Assembly: GCF_905171765.1 (NCBI RefSeq)
Contig: NC_053391.1
Span: forward strand, 193,016,559 to 193,080,558
Length of the DNA: 64,000 bases
Origin: Bufo bufo
Lineage: Eukaryota; Chordata; Amphibia; Anura; Bufonidae
Reading direction: 5' to 3'
Below, one piece after another: positions 44,720-56,464 of the stretch; within the stretch, counting starts at the first letter, position 1; each line of letters opens with the position of its first letter. Below the pieces are notes generated by a model. That model had not been told where the DNA came from. It worked only from the letters and a program-made list of their open reading frames with translations, and did not search any database. The translations under genes were made by a program, and so were the position numbers.

Positions 44720-45540
44720 GGGTAGAAAGAGTGTTCTCACTCTATATAACCTTTCAGATACCGTAGTCTGAGGTGTTAAACTGCTGGAATCAGAGTTATC
44801 TCCCATCTAAGAAGTAAGAGATGGATGCCAGCTGTGTAATACAGTTGGCACCTGCAAGCGATCGTACGAGCCCAGGTCCAACGCCATCACCATGATATAC
44901 TATTATGACACAGAACATTACCTACCTGCACCCAGTGACATAATAGTATGCCACTGAGTGGGAAGGGGTTAAATCAAATAGAAAAAAAACTCTGTATATG
45001 AGCTTTCTCCCTCTGTATAATCTTTCAGATAGTGTAGTCTGAGGTGTTAAACTGCTGGGATCAGAGTTATCTCTCATCCAAGAAGTAAGAGATGGAGTCC
45101 TGCTGTGTAATATAGTTGGCACCTTCATGCAATGGCACGGCCCAAGTCCGCGCCATCACTATGACGACACAGAACATTAACTACCTGCACCCAATGACAT
45201 AATAGTATGCTACTGAGTGGGAAGGGGTTAAATCAAGGAGGAAAAAAAAAAACTCTGTATATAACCTTTCTCACTCTGTATATGAGCTTTCTCCCTCTGT
45301 ATAATCTTTCAGATAGTGTAGTCTGAGGTGTTAAACTGCTGGGATCAGAGTTATCTCTCATCCAAGAAGTAAGAGATGGAGGCCAGCTCTGTAATATAGT
45401 TGGCACCTGCAAGCGATGGCACGGGCACGGGTTCACCATGATATACTATGACGACACAGAACGTTAACCACCTGCACCCAGTGACATAATGGCACAGTGT
45501 GAGAAGGGGTTAACTCAAGGATGAAAATAAAATCTGTATA
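44720..45540. repeat. Tandem triplication of a TTAA-element-like segment
   Basis: Three head-to-tail copies of about 260-285 bp. Each runs from CTTTCAGATA..GTAGTCTGAGGTG through GTTATCT(C)CCATC(T/C)AAGAAGTAAGAG and ACCTGCACCCA(G/A)TGACATAATA to a GTGAGAAGGGGTTAA-like end (near 44970, 45230 and 45512). The second junction has an extra partial copy (TATAACCTTTCTCACTCTG). Confidence 0.85.
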
Positions 45541-46635
45541 CCTCTATATGATTTGAAGGAATACAGAGGCCCATATCGTTTTTGGGTGCTTTATTACAAA
45601 TCCGTTTTACAACAGAAATCCAAATGACTCGCTCAAATTCACGTCTAAGTAAAAATGTCCTTAAACAGCTCGAAATCTTCCTTACGAACATACTTGACCT
45701 GGCTCTCCACTAATATAATGCAATCGTTTCTTGATCATTGAGAACAGAGGACTGATTTTTTTCAAGGATGATGAGATGCAGAAACGAGGATGAGCTTGTG
45801 ACAAAGCTCTTTTTGTTGTATGTACTGCAATGGCTTTATTTGTGCCACTGACCTCACTGCTTCCATGACATGTCAGTCACAGCTGCCTCTAACCCTTTCA
45901 TTTCCCGGTCCAACAAGACCCTTCAATCTACCAGAAGAAAATCTACCATTTCTGAAGAATGTCGCCAGTCTGACCCTGAGCTCTCATTCAAAATAACTTG
46001 AAGACTTATGGCCTTATGAGTCTCATTAGCTCCAGCAATGGGATGCAAAAACCAGGAAAATATTTCTATGGCAGCTATGTTACACGGAAGGAATGTCCCT
46101 CACGTGCAAAGTCCCTACTAGCACTGATGTTGACTCTAGTGCTGACTTCTAAGTCGTACTGCTAAATCCGATGAACCTTCATGGGCGGCTATTAGAATTA
46201 AGTAGACACCTTTGTACAATATAATGTACATATACTATAAGCCCACATAGCCAACACAAAATGTTATTTCAAAAAAATCTAATGTGATATGTAATACATA
46301 ACAAGGAACCAAGCAGTGACTGGACAGTATGTCACATTATAAAAAATAGAATAGCAAATTTCCTTGTTAATATACAGTAATAGAAAGTATATTAGAATAG
46401 TTAGTATCAAGTCACTACTTTACAATGGTGGGCCTCTGAATTTGTTGAAATTAAGAAAAGAATGTATAGGATGCATTACGTAATTCTGTTCAGCCTTGTA
46501 ATTATGTAATTTTCAGATATAGAATTTGTCCGAAACCAGGTACACCTTTTTATATGTGCAAGCTGGGCACTGGGTGAAAGAGCTAAAAAGATAATGATTC
46601 ATCTGTCGCCATCGTTCTGGTTCTAGCCCCGAGCT
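45541..46635. other. Unassigned DNA
   Basis: About 1.1 kb without recognised motifs, tandem repeats or transposon ends. Confidence 0.45.
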
Positions 46636-47039
46636 TCCTTCTCTTCAGATTCTGGTCTACAAGCACATCATCACTTACCTCAGTGGTGACTTGTGCATGC
46701 ATGTCATGTGACCGCTGAGCCCCCTAATTGGCCGGCAATGGAGATTTGCGTGTACACAGCACGTCACATTTCCGGTCTGGAAGCGCAGGAGAAGAGAGAT
46801 CCGCACTGGAGCGTCCGTGACAGGTAAGTATTTTTTTAACCTTTGCACTCAGCCTACACATATGAAAAAGGTTCATGGTCTCGGAGAAACCCCATTAAAT
46901 GTTTCTTGTCTTGCTACTGAAGTGTGCATTATTATGGCATGTCAAAAATAATTGAAACACCCTAATCTTTAGGACCCATACCTATTCAACACTTTCATGG
47001 CTTTAAAACATGCTATATTTTTTGAATCCCAGCAAGTCA
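46636..47039. repeat. Probable dispersed repeat
   Basis: A GC-richer segment (GTCATGTGACCGCTGAGCC, AATTGGCCGGCAATGGAG) ending with GAGAAACCCCATTAAATG. This resembles the right side of TTAA-type repeats in this window. The left end is not defined. Confidence 0.4.
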
Positions 47040-47343
47040 GTTGTGAGACATGTATAGTGCCCTGGAGAAAAGGTACTTTGGACTATGGGCATTTGCCCTT
47101 ATTGCTGTTATGCAAAGCCATCAACTCCCTACTCTACTGCACTTTGAAGGGTTAACGTGCACTGAGATTTATGCTGTTGTATGCACTTATACTGTTTTAT
47201 ATTGTTCAACTGCATTTTATGTTTATTGTAATATATCCTGTTCATTCGCACTGTTATTACACTATAGCTGCACTGCACTGTGGAAAGAGTTAATGCACAG
47301 CCAGATAATACTGAGAGACTTTTTATGTCTGGAAAAACTGTTT

Positions 47344-47619
47344 AGGGTAGGTTTACATCACGTTTTATGCCTCCGTTTGACGTATCCGTTAGAAAAAAGG
47401 ATACAAAAATGCAGCACACATCGTTCTTGTATCCTGCAGAGTCAGGTAAAAAAAAGTGTACTTTTTTTTACAATGGTAAAAAAAAACTTATAATTTTTAT
47501 TACAATGGAACTCTAAATTGAACGGATGCCACAGTATGGCATCAGACTGAGGCATCCGTTTAGCGTATACTTTTTTGTATACGTTAAATGGGTGGGAAAA
47601 ACATCATGTAAACCCACCC
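47344..47619. mobile_element. Harbinger-like MITE, copy 3
   Basis: The ends GGGTAGGTTTACATCACG and CATGATGTAAACCCACCC are inverse, flanked by TTA (47341-47343 and 47620-47622). The interior contains CCGTTTGACGTATCC and GCATCCGTTTAGCGTATAC. Non-coding. Confidence 0.78.
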
Positions 47620-47848
47620 TTAGTCATTCACATAGAATTGCATTGAAGCTCTGTTTCTGATAGACAGAAATTGCAACAGAAATTGTAAAAATGTTTCTGT
47701 TTAGGCTGTGCTTCTCCACTCCACCCTTTCCACTAGAAGGTTCTAGTTCAGCTAGCAGCTGTTATAACCCTTGGTTGTCTGCAGATATGGACCTGCGCTC
47801 CCATTGATCAGAGAGCTAACTGGATGACTAAGCCACAGACTGGGCGAG

Positions 47849-47871
47849 GAAAAAGAGAAAGAAAAAGAGAG

Positions 47872-47902
<31 letters not shown>

Positions 47903-47983
47903 GAGAGAAAGAGAGAGAAAGAGAGAGAAAGAGAGAGAAAGAGAGAGAAAGAGAAAAAGAGAAAAAGAGAAAGAGAGAGAGAG
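47849..47983. repeat. GA-rich microsatellite
   Basis: An almost pure purine tract of GAGAGAAA and GAAAAA units. It is the reason for the Lys/Arg/Glu-rich and, on the other strand, Ser/Leu/Phe-rich open frames here. Confidence 0.97.
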
Positions 47984-48240
47984 CTCAGGCCTTTTCTCAG
48001 AATGAAACCTTCTTCTGCCCGGGAGGAAACTGTCAGCTCAATGCCTTGCCTGTATTGTTTTGCACTCCAGTAAAGAAGCATACTGGTTAACTGCAGACCC
48101 TGACTCTCTGGACTTATTTCCCATTGGGGTGCATCATGCCTTATCATCAGTTCTGGAGAGCAGCAACACGTGGTGACACCTCAACGTTGTCTGAGGGACC
48201 CAGCGTAGTGTTGGGGACACCCCAGACACTGCACATGTAC

Positions 48241-48920
48241 CCGCACTGATCATTAACCCTGGAGTGCTGCCCGCTGTAGCTATTTTGTTGATGGTGAAAT
48301 TCAGACTTGTATTACAGGGGAATTACTTCATCTGTACTGGGGATAATATTCACATCTGGCAGGTGTGTCGCAAATACTTCTGTTTGCATAAATCCATGCA
48401 CATGCCGCAGAAACAACTGTATTACATTTTATTGAGTCGATTTTTCAGTCTGTAATACATTTTTCAGGTGTTAAATTACTTTCAGTGATGTGCCTGCACA
48501 TTAAAATGCGTAAAAGGTGTTGGACTTTTTGACTGAACAAATGAGATTTTGAATTATTATTGTATTTGTTGTATGAGTAAAGTTATCAAACACTGTAAAT
48601 GATCAAAAGAGATTTCACATTATTTACATCCCCTTTTTATTAGAAAATGACATGTTATTCAAGTAAGGATTGTTTTCAATATTTGATGCATTTTATTTTA
48701 TACGTCACTATCCACATAAAAAATCTGAAATATCCCAATTTTCCGCTAGAGCAGAAACAATAATCTGATACTTTCTTTTTATGTTGCTCAGTTGTGAGCT
48801 TTGTTGTATAGATGGGGAAAGAGTGAACACTCATTTCATTTTGCAGGAGGGGGTGCACTCCATTACTTCCTAGAGACTGTAATAATATAGCACATAAGCT
48901 AACTGAAATCCATTGCAGCT
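48241..48920. other. Unassigned AT-rich DNA
   Basis: No recognised gene, RNA or repeat boundary. Confidence 0.4.
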
Positions 48921-48941
48921 GCCAAAAATACAGTAGAGAAG

Positions 48942-49007
48942 TATCGCCAGGCTCTGCTGGCTTCCTCAAGGGTGCACCCCTGAGGAAGCCAGCAGAGCCT
49001 GGCGATA
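48942..49007. repeat. 66-bp palindrome without spacer
   Basis: Two 33-bp arms meet at GTGCAC (48972-48977) and pair at 32 of 33 positions. The right arm is the start of the ribozyme-like core at 48980, so the palindrome is a head-to-head junction of two copies of that tip. Confidence 0.9.
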
Positions 49008-49011
49008 CGCG
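48980..49011 (+). ncRNA. Hammerhead-ribozyme-like core
   Basis: CTGAGGA (48980-48986) stands for the CTGANGA box. A helix follows (GCCAG and CTGGC around 48988-49003, with a CAGAGC loop), then GATAC (49004-49008) in place of GAAAC, then GCG. One change in the second conserved box probably abolishes cleavage. No matching outer helix with a cleavage triplet was identified. Confidence 0.4.
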
Positions 49012-49300
49012 TTGGGCTTGTTTCCTGACCACCACGCATACCCCCACCACGTCATCTTTAATGATAAGTATTACAGCTCTCCAATAATTTTATTGTTGAT
49101 GGATTACATGCATTCTACTTCTCTATCTATTTGTATGTGTGGGGGAATGTTCATGGTGTTGTGGTGAGTCAGGCGGGCATGTGTATATGAATAGCGCACA
49201 TGGCCCAGATTCATTGTATACAATGTTTTTAATGATTTTTTGTCGTGTCTGTTGTCCATAATAAATTTAAAACTTTTTTAGATGTGCGGCTATTATCTCG
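48980..49300 (+). mobile_element. Penelope-like element tail (tentative)
   Basis: CTGAGGAAGCCAGCAGAGCC and then GGCGATACGCGTTGGGCTTG open the segment. It continues with ACCACGCATACCCCCACCAC and ends around CATAATAAATTTAAAACTTT, which includes AATAAA. The layout parallels the minus-strand segment at 12290-13072. No reverse transcriptase is present, so this would be a truncated 3' end. Confidence 0.45.
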
Positions 49301-49397
49301 GTATTCTTTTCTGTTTTGAACCATATAAAACATATGTATCATTAGTTCTCTTCTATTTGATTAGACTAAAATAGAATACATGAGAAATTCTCTTTAA

Positions 49398-50814
49398 AAG
49401 CTATGTACACCTTTAGGGGCAATTTTTTATGTTTGCATTTTACTCATTTTGGCCTAAAAATAATTTCTTCAATTGGTCTGTACACCAATGCCTCATTTAA
49501 CATCCAGCTTAGAGGCAGGGCAGAGTGCTGGTTGCAGAGTGCTATTGCATTTGTATTTTGCGTTTGTATATGTATTTTGCCATAGCGATGTGCACCTGCA
49601 TATAGGGTTGTGCTGACTGAATCCCCCACATTTTTTCTTTGTAGTATATATTGGAGGCGTGGTGATCTCCATGCAGCCATGCACACCTGACCAGTTAGTC
49701 TGCCCTGGAGGCTGGTTTTAAAGTCAGTATAAAACTGAGCCTACCAGTAGCCATTTGGCTCCAGGAGAAGTATACAGTGGGCTCAGCATGCATGTTGGTA
49801 CTTGCATCCCTGGATCCGATGAAAGCTGTCATGGCACCGGACGGGGTTAAAAGCAGAGTGTGCCTGGCATGCATGCTGTACCTGCGCTCCCTGGACTTTG
49901 TGTGGCTATCATGGCCCATAACAGGTAGGTACTAGTGTTAGGGACCACTCATAGAGGTGACCTTGACGTGGTGAGTGGCTTATTACGCTTTGGCCAAAAT
50001 GTACACCAATGCCTCATTCAACATCCAGCATAGAGGCAGGGCAGAGTGCTGGTTGCAGAGTGCTATTGCATTTGTGTTTTGCATCTTTATTAAAAATATT
50101 GTGCTGTTCTGTCACAAAGGGTTAATGTAGAACTCCCGCGAACATTTGTATTCTGTGACCTGCTAGAAAGGTACATGATGTAATCTTTACTGAATGTAAT
50201 CTTCTCATCAGTGACTGTATTTGTGAGTTATAACCTCCCTTCTAATTCTTAGCTATGTCATGTGACCAATTCTCTGATCTCCAACTGACACAGGACAGGA
50301 AGTTTGTTACATCTCTATTCATTACTATGAAACTGGCATTGAGGCTCCCATAGGAATACATAGAGAAACAGGCTTCCTGTCCACACATAAAATGCTGTGT
50401 TATTTGGAAAGTCAGATTGCTGGTCACATGACACATCCGAGAAGTAGAAGGGAGGGGATAACTCACAAATACAGTCACTGATGAGAAGATTTATAGCTAT
50501 GGAAATAGTTATTTCACTTAGTGCTGATTGTTATCTAATAAACCTTATCTCTAAATTGCTAAAAGGTAATAAACACTTATTTAAGCCACATTCTAATCAG
50601 CAAGTGAGATCAAAGATAAGGAACTGTCAGCTGAGTTGCCTGATGGGAGTTAAAATTAAGAGCCTGCTACTAGAGAATCTCAAGGCTAAACATGGAAAGG
50701 GGCTCCAAATTTTTAGTAAAGAACAAATGAAAAAAATAAATAAAAAAAAAGATTTTTAGCTCAAAATGAGTATAATGCAATAACAAAAATTGCTCCCACA
50801 GGTGTACATAGCCT
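49398..50814. mobile_element. TTAA-flanked element, 1.4 kb
   Basis: The left end AAGCTATGTACACCTTTAGG and the right end ACAGGTGTACATAGCCT are inverse, flanked by TTAA (49394-49397 and 50815-50818). Inside, a 75-bp segment (TGTACACCAATGCCTCATT to GAGTGCTATTGCATTTG) occurs twice, at 49480 and 50000, bracketing about 445 bp of different sequence. No coding capacity recognised. Confidence 0.8.
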
Positions 50815-50818
50815 TTAA

Positions 50819-51205
50819 AGTATCCCTGTACATTCCAAAAAATATATATAGGTTATAATGACTTATCAAAGATTTTTGACCAGTGTGGTTCTGAGTGCTG
50901 AGACCCTAACTGATTTCTAGGAGACAGACTTGAAACAGCCTTATAGATTTTCGAATGTGCCTGTCTTTGGCTGTGAGGAGAGACTGCTTTGTATGTGAGC
51001 GCTTCTTACTCCTCATTTTAGAGGTCAATGGTGGTCTCAGCAGTCAGACCCCAGCTGATCAAAACCCTTGATATGTCGCTATGACATAATTTTTTTAAAA
51101 GCTTAGTTTTTTTTAAATATTGTTGAAAGCTCAGGTTCTCTTTGAGATTTTTAAGATTCTGGAATTATATCAAACCACAGTCAAAGCTATTGTTTCTACT
51201 TGGAA
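50819..51205. other. Unassigned DNA
   Basis: It contains CCAGTGTGGTTCTGAGTGCTG, loosely similar to 17350-17380 (GAGGTTCTGAGCACTGAG), suggesting a dispersed repeat without clear ends. Confidence 0.35.
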
Positions 51206-51535
51206 GATACTTGCTGCAATAGTGAATCCAAGTGTGGGAGTCATCATGGAGGTGTGGTCTGAATGGAAAAGATGAAGAAGGAGAATGTGTATAATCAGAG
51301 GAGACATCACTGGATGTAATAGATATGTGGTGCTGTGTTCTCCTGTATGTTTGGTAGCTCTGAATATAATGTGCATCCAAACGTGTTTTTAGTGGAGGAC
51401 AAAACTATTGTTTGGGGGCACTATGGGGACATTCTACTGTGTGGGGGCAGGCACAAAGGAGACATAACTACTGTGAGGGGCACTAAGGGGGCATAACTGC
51501 TTTGTAGGGGCAGTAAGGGGACTTGGTGGGATTGA
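51206..51535. repeat. Dispersed segment plus short G-rich repeat
   Basis: 51210-51360 is the homologue of 39655-39850. 51413-51530 has a few copies of GGGGGCACTATGGGGACAT-type units, a small counterpart of the minisatellite at 37425-39290. Confidence 0.6.
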
Positions 51536-51622
51536 GAATGTATTGAGTAAAGTTAAAAGCATAGCTTAGTGCCAAAAAATACTGCCACGGTGTGCTGATA
51601 ACGCCCTCCTTGGCATCATGGG

Positions 51623-51982
51623 CAGTGATGGTCAGTTCGTAGTGTTCGCCAGCGAACACATGCGGGCTGCCATCTTTAGTAAGGTAGACTCACCCGTCCG
51701 GTGATGCACAGGTAAGCCCTTACCTGTGCCTATGACGGGAGCCGGTCTGAACTCAAATGCAGTCACCGGAAGCAGGCAGTTCCGAGAACAGCCGCCAGGG
51801 GCCTTCATTGGGCTGTTCTCGGAATTGCCTGCTCCCGGTGATTGCATTTTATTTCAGACCGGCTCCCAGCACAGGCACAGGTAAAGGATTATATGTGCAT
51901 CGCTGGACGGGTGAGTCTAACCTTACTAAAGATGGCAGCCCGCATGTGTTCGCTGGCGAACACTGTGAACTGACCATCACTG
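51623..51982. mobile_element. Palindromic hAT MITE
   Basis: The arms of about 165 bp start CAGTGATGGTCAGTTCGTAG and end with the inverse, flanked by a perfect 8-bp duplication ATCATGGG (51615-51622 and 51983-51990). The pairing includes TGTTCGCCAGCGAACA, itself palindromic, and GGGAGCCGGTCTGAA. Non-coding. Confidence 0.92.
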
Positions 51983-51990
51983 ATCATGGG

Positions 51991-54035
51991 TGTATTTATA
52001 GATGTGTGGTGTATGTGTAGCTTTTATGGTGTACAGCATGTGTATTTATATGTGTCAGGGTCATATAACAGAAACATCAGCATTACAGACGTGCCAGCAT
52101 TCGTGCACAAAATTCTTCTGCTAAGACCAGTAGTTTCACACAGCCAGTAAATAATGGTGCTCCATGTCATCAGTGATATCCATCGTTCAATATAAAGGAA
52201 ATCAACAGCACTCACCATTAATATCGGAAAACTTTATTTTGAGTGCTTCGTTGCAGATAATACACGGGAGGCAGACACATGAAGATCTACCAGTGACTGC
52301 TTTGTGTCCGCTGACACTTTCTACAGGCTGATCTCCATATGTTTGTCTCTCTTGTATAACCTGCAGTGAAGCACTTAAAATAAGGATTTTTGATGTTGGT
52401 AATGGTGAGTGAGATTGACTTTTTATGGTTATTTATGTGTATAGCGTAGGTATTATGTATGGGTATTTATGTGCAGTATTGTAACTATGTGTCATGAGTC
52501 ACACACCTGACAGTTCATGTTGAGTAGACAACCTGCTCTCAAAAATGTTAATCCCACCCCTGGGTGGATCTTCTCAGAAGTGGTTAGGCTCCCAAATTTA
52601 GTGGAGTATTTACATCAGGGGGTCACAGATAACAGCAAAATATCCAATGAACTGTATGTGCATGAACTAGAATAATTCCCGGTAATAATCCACCAAAATG
52701 ACTTGTCAGAGGTAGAGAAGCCGAACTCGTGATATCTTTAAAATGAGATTGTTTTGGTGGGGCAACCCCTCAAAATGGTCAAAAAGACAAACACAAGTGT
52801 TTTTGTTCACCTATAAAAATTGTGGCCCTTTTAGCTTAACATTTTCAATATTCCACAGCATAAGAATGTCTTCTGTACAGAATGAGCAATTCTATGTAGT
52901 GCTAATAATGACAGCTGCATGAAAAAAGCATACAGATCGAAGAAAGAAAGTTCTGTCAAAGAAAAACTTTATTCTAATAGTTATCCTGCCGTGTCCTATT
53001 TTAAGTCAGTATCACAATTTTGACACTGAAAGCATACCTCCAGTTCTGAAATGCGATCATGCCTTTTTATGTATAATAGGGATGTGACGTACATGAGAAA
53101 TAATACCGTAGGTGAAAAGAAAAAAAGGACAAAAACAAAGCCAGATGGGAAGCAATGGCACTGGAACGGCAGGAGATTTAACTATTCATGCAATATGCCC
53201 CCCACCCCCAGCTACAGCTAACCTGCACAGGCCTCTCAGACCCTAACAGACCCCATTTTTCAATTCAGTAAGTAAAGACCAATATTAATTGCAAACCTCT
53301 CCTGTCCAGCATCTCCTGTGCAGGCCCAGCTCCTGTTTGGCACTGGGTGCTACCACACATGACATACAAGGGTCAGGATGTTGAGTGCGGTGGTGCACAC
53401 AACCCGGGTTGCCAACAGTTCACAAATTTCTGGAAAGTCTGCAAAAATAGGTGACTTTATTCCTGTGCTCGTGAAAAAAACATGTATGTGTCCGTGATTT
53501 TTTTTTAGGCTGGTGGTACTTGAATTGATTATTTTGGTGGTAATTATCAGCAATTATGGTAATTATTTTACAGCTCACAGCACATGGTGGTAATGGGTTC
53601 TTTTCAGTGTATTGAGCTGTAGACCTGTATTACGTAATAATTTTATCATTCACTATGTTTTCCAATTTTTCCGTAAAAAAAAAAAATGTTGGCTGTCTGT
53701 GATTTTTGGACAAGTTGTCCAAAAAAAATAAAAATTTTGGTTAGCAACCATGCACACATCATCAAACCCGTCCAATGACAAGCTACGCACCAACAAATCC
53801 TGTCCCATAACAAACCATACTCCAAAAGACTGCATCCTGTCAAATCTAAAATGTCCCTAGCAAAAACATTCAAATGTTAGCAACTATTGGAAACTCCCCA
53901 CTCTTCAAAGGGAAATTTTGGTATTGACTTTTGAAGATGCTTCACATTAATGCTTATTAATTGGGTTCTCCCTCTTCCAGTGGAATAATACAGTATACTT
54001 AGCTACAGCTTATCTAGCCATGTATGCAATAGGCA
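51991..54035. other. Unassigned DNA
   Basis: About 2 kb with no transposon ends or protein motifs recognised. TCCGTAAAAAAAAAAAATG and GTGATTTTTTTTTAGGCTGG near 53500-53740 suggest a decayed repeat. Confidence 0.4.
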
Positions 54036-54039
54036 ATAA

Positions 54040-54740
54040 GGTCACTCTCAGGCCTTATTTACATGTCCATATCCGTTTTCCATTTGTGAAAACATGGTCT
54101 GTTTTTTATCCATGTCCATGTTGCATTCGTTCTTGTTCTGTATCCATTTTTTGCCCATTTGGACTTCCGTGTAGGTTGCTGTGCACTTCTATTCTGATAA
54201 AGGGATTTCCAGAGCTTCTCCTAGCTGTGAAAAACGAATTGAACAGAAATGGCATCCATGTGCTGTCTGTGGATTAATTGACTCATAGACTTGAATGGGC
54301 ACACTTGGTCCACCAAATGGACTAAAGTAGTGGATCAACAGTCAACAAAAAAACAACCAAATGCCTGAATATGCGTATTGAATTCAATGGACCTGTGTGC
54401 TGTCCTTGGAGAACACAGACAGCAGACAACCGTGATTTACTGACATGTAAAATATAATTTCACATATCCGTGTCTGTAATGACAAGATGGTCAGTAATTT
54501 ACCCCTGAAGATGTCTGTGAAGGAACGGTGTTTGGTCAATGTGTCAGTTTTTTTCCCTTTGTGTGTCTTCATGGACAAAAATAGAGCATGCTTCCATGGT
54601 CTCACCACTGACCCACAGTCCATGGAAAGCCACTGATGTGCGAATACACGCATTAAAGTCAATGGATACGTGTCCTTTTTGTGGAGACCATGGACTTCTC
54701 ACATCCAAGATTCAATGACAAGTGAAACAGGCCTAAGGCC
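54040..54740. mobile_element. Decayed Harbinger-like MITE (probable)
   Basis: The left side GGCCTTATTTACATGTCCAT and right side CAAGTGAAACAGGCCTAAGG are loosely inverse. The interior has repeated CCGT/CATGGAC blocks like those of the other Harbinger-like copies. Target duplication is not clear. Confidence 0.5.
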
Positions 54741-54832
54741 TTGTATATCAATGTAATATAACAAATTTCACCTATATCATTTGGGTGTTGATTTCTGCTT
54801 TTTATATAATTTTTAGTCCAATGTGAATCTTA

Positions 54833-55308
54833 GGCTACTTTCACACTAGCGCTTTTTGCGGATCCGTCATGGATCTTCAAAAACGCTTCCGTTACAATAA
54901 TACAACTGTATGCAATCTGTCATGAACGGATCCAGTTGTATTATGTCTTCTATAGCCATGACGGATCTGTCTTGAACACCATTGAAAGTCAATGGGGGAC
55001 GGATCAGTTTTCTATTATGCCAGATTGTGTCAGAGAAAACAGATCCGTCCCCATTGACTTGCATTGTGTGCCAGAATGGATCCGTCTTGCTCCGCACCAC
55101 ATCGCGGACAGAAAAATGCTGCAAGCAGCCTTTTGATGTCCGCCTCCAGAGCGGAATGGAGACAGAACGGAGGCAAACTGATGCATTCTGAGCGAATGCT
55201 TTTACATTCAGAATGCATTAGGGCAAAACTGATCCGTTTTGGACCGCTTGTGAGAGCCCATGACGGATATCAGAAACGGAAAGCCAAAACGCCAGTGTGA
55301 AAGTAGCG
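54833..55308. mobile_element. Harbinger-like MITE, copy 4
   Basis: The ends GGCTACTTTCACACTAGCG and CGCCAGTGTGAAAGTAGCG are inverse, flanked by TTA (54830-54832 and 55309-55311). Interior blocks such as CATGACGGATCTGTC and GACGGATCAGTTTTC, with their inverses, give frames open on both strands that are not genes. Confidence 0.85.
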
Positions 55309-55311
55309 TTA

Positions 55312-56160
55312 TAAGGATGTACTGGTTGTTGTGTGTTACATCATAGTGCTCCCTGTTGAAAGCAGCTGTTATTCTTTCATCCTAACAGAATTTCTCCTGA
55401 TGTTGGGTGAAACATTCCTGACATTCACTTCCTTTATTTTTCCACTCTCGATGAACTTTAACATTTCCTTTCCGCTGTGCCGTCATTCTGTCAAAGCTGG
55501 AAAAGCAATGATAGTATGTTCAGAGAATGTTTTATTTCTTTTACTCTCTTCTCTTTGCATTTCATGATAAATTGTATTCTTCTGTACATGAAACTCTACG
55601 GTTCCTGCTGGCGCAATGAATGTCTGATGTAGAGATTGGACACCTATACCTCATGGGTGGATTTCATGGTCATCTTCTTGCATGCTCTCTAGGTACTTGA
55701 GTCTCAGGTGCTTCCTGTTTCACTGCCTAATCTTTCATGTCAGTGGTAAAAAAATACATCATCTTTTTGTCATCATGGCTCAAGAATCACTAGAAAGACT
55801 ATGGGTCAGTTCTGAACAATGAAAAGCCAGCACAGAATCTCATTTGTGTTTGTCAAGTTATGATGACTGAAGGTGATGATAAACACAGAAATGACATATG
55901 GAATAACATACAGTATGCCTGATTTCCCCTCTTCCGCATTCATATGTACAGAATATGTCCATTATTTTTTATCACCCCCCCTTTTAAGTAAAACTGACCC
56001 AATAATGGAGGAGAACAGAGGGAACAGACTTGTGCTGTGAAATTGTCTACAGAATATTTTTGGCTACTTGACCATTTTTTGGGCTTTGCCATGTTGGCTC
56101 CCCTACTATGAGATTGAATGATTCCTGCTTGTGAAGGGAGTCATGTCAATAACAGAAGTA
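55312..56160. other. Unassigned DNA
   Basis: No recognised motif or repeat boundary. Confidence 0.4.
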
Positions 56161-56163
56161 TAT

Positions 56164-56405
56164 TATGGGTAGCACGGTGGCTCAGTGGTTAGCACTGGTG
56201 CCTTGCCGTGCTGGGGTCCTAAGTTCGAATCTGACCAAGGACAACATCTACATGGAGTTTGTATGTTCTCCCTGTGTTTGCATGGGTTTCCCTTCCGCAC
56301 TCCAAAGACATACAGATAGGGACCTTAGATTGTGAGCCCCATTGGGGACAGTTGGATGCTAATGTCTGTAAAGTGCTATATAAGTGAGTATAATAAACAT
56401 TATCC
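56164..56405 (+). mobile_element. tRNA-derived SINE with L2/CR1-type tail
   Basis: The head has Pol III internal promoter boxes: A box TGGCTCAGTGG (56178-56188) and B box AGTTCGAATCT (56222-56232, two changes from GGTTCGANNCC). The body has GGAGTTTGTATGTTCTCCCT, CACTCCAAAGACATACAGAT and ATTGTGAGCCCCATTGGGG, the widespread vertebrate LINE-derived 3' part. The tail GTAAAGTGCTATATAAGTG is typical. It would be copied by a partner LINE reverse transcriptase. Confidence 0.88.
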
Positions 56406-56464
56406 ACATGAAATTACCTAATTTATCAGTGGAGTTCACACTTTTTTCATTGAGCTATGTCATT

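Larger units (their letters stand above)
47040..48240 (+). mobile_element. LTR-like composite (tentative)
   Basis: The segment begins TGTGAGACATGTATAGTGCC. After a MITE insertion and a microsatellite it ends around CCAGTAAAGAAGCATACTGG, TTTCCCATTGGGGTGCATCA and CACGTGGTGACACC. The CAGTAAAG-plus-splice-like layout resembles the R-U5 part of a long terminal repeat. No TG...CA pair with target duplication was found, and the open frame at 47050-47493 runs into the MITE, so it is not a gene. Confidence 0.3.

Noticed and set aside
47050..47493. 147-residue Cys/Tyr-rich open frame as a gene
   Set aside because: It runs through the left boundary of a MITE at 47344, so its C-terminal part is transposon DNA, and no domain is recognisable.
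47824..48090. Lys/Arg/Glu-rich protein
   Set aside because: It is the translation of the GA-rich microsatellite.
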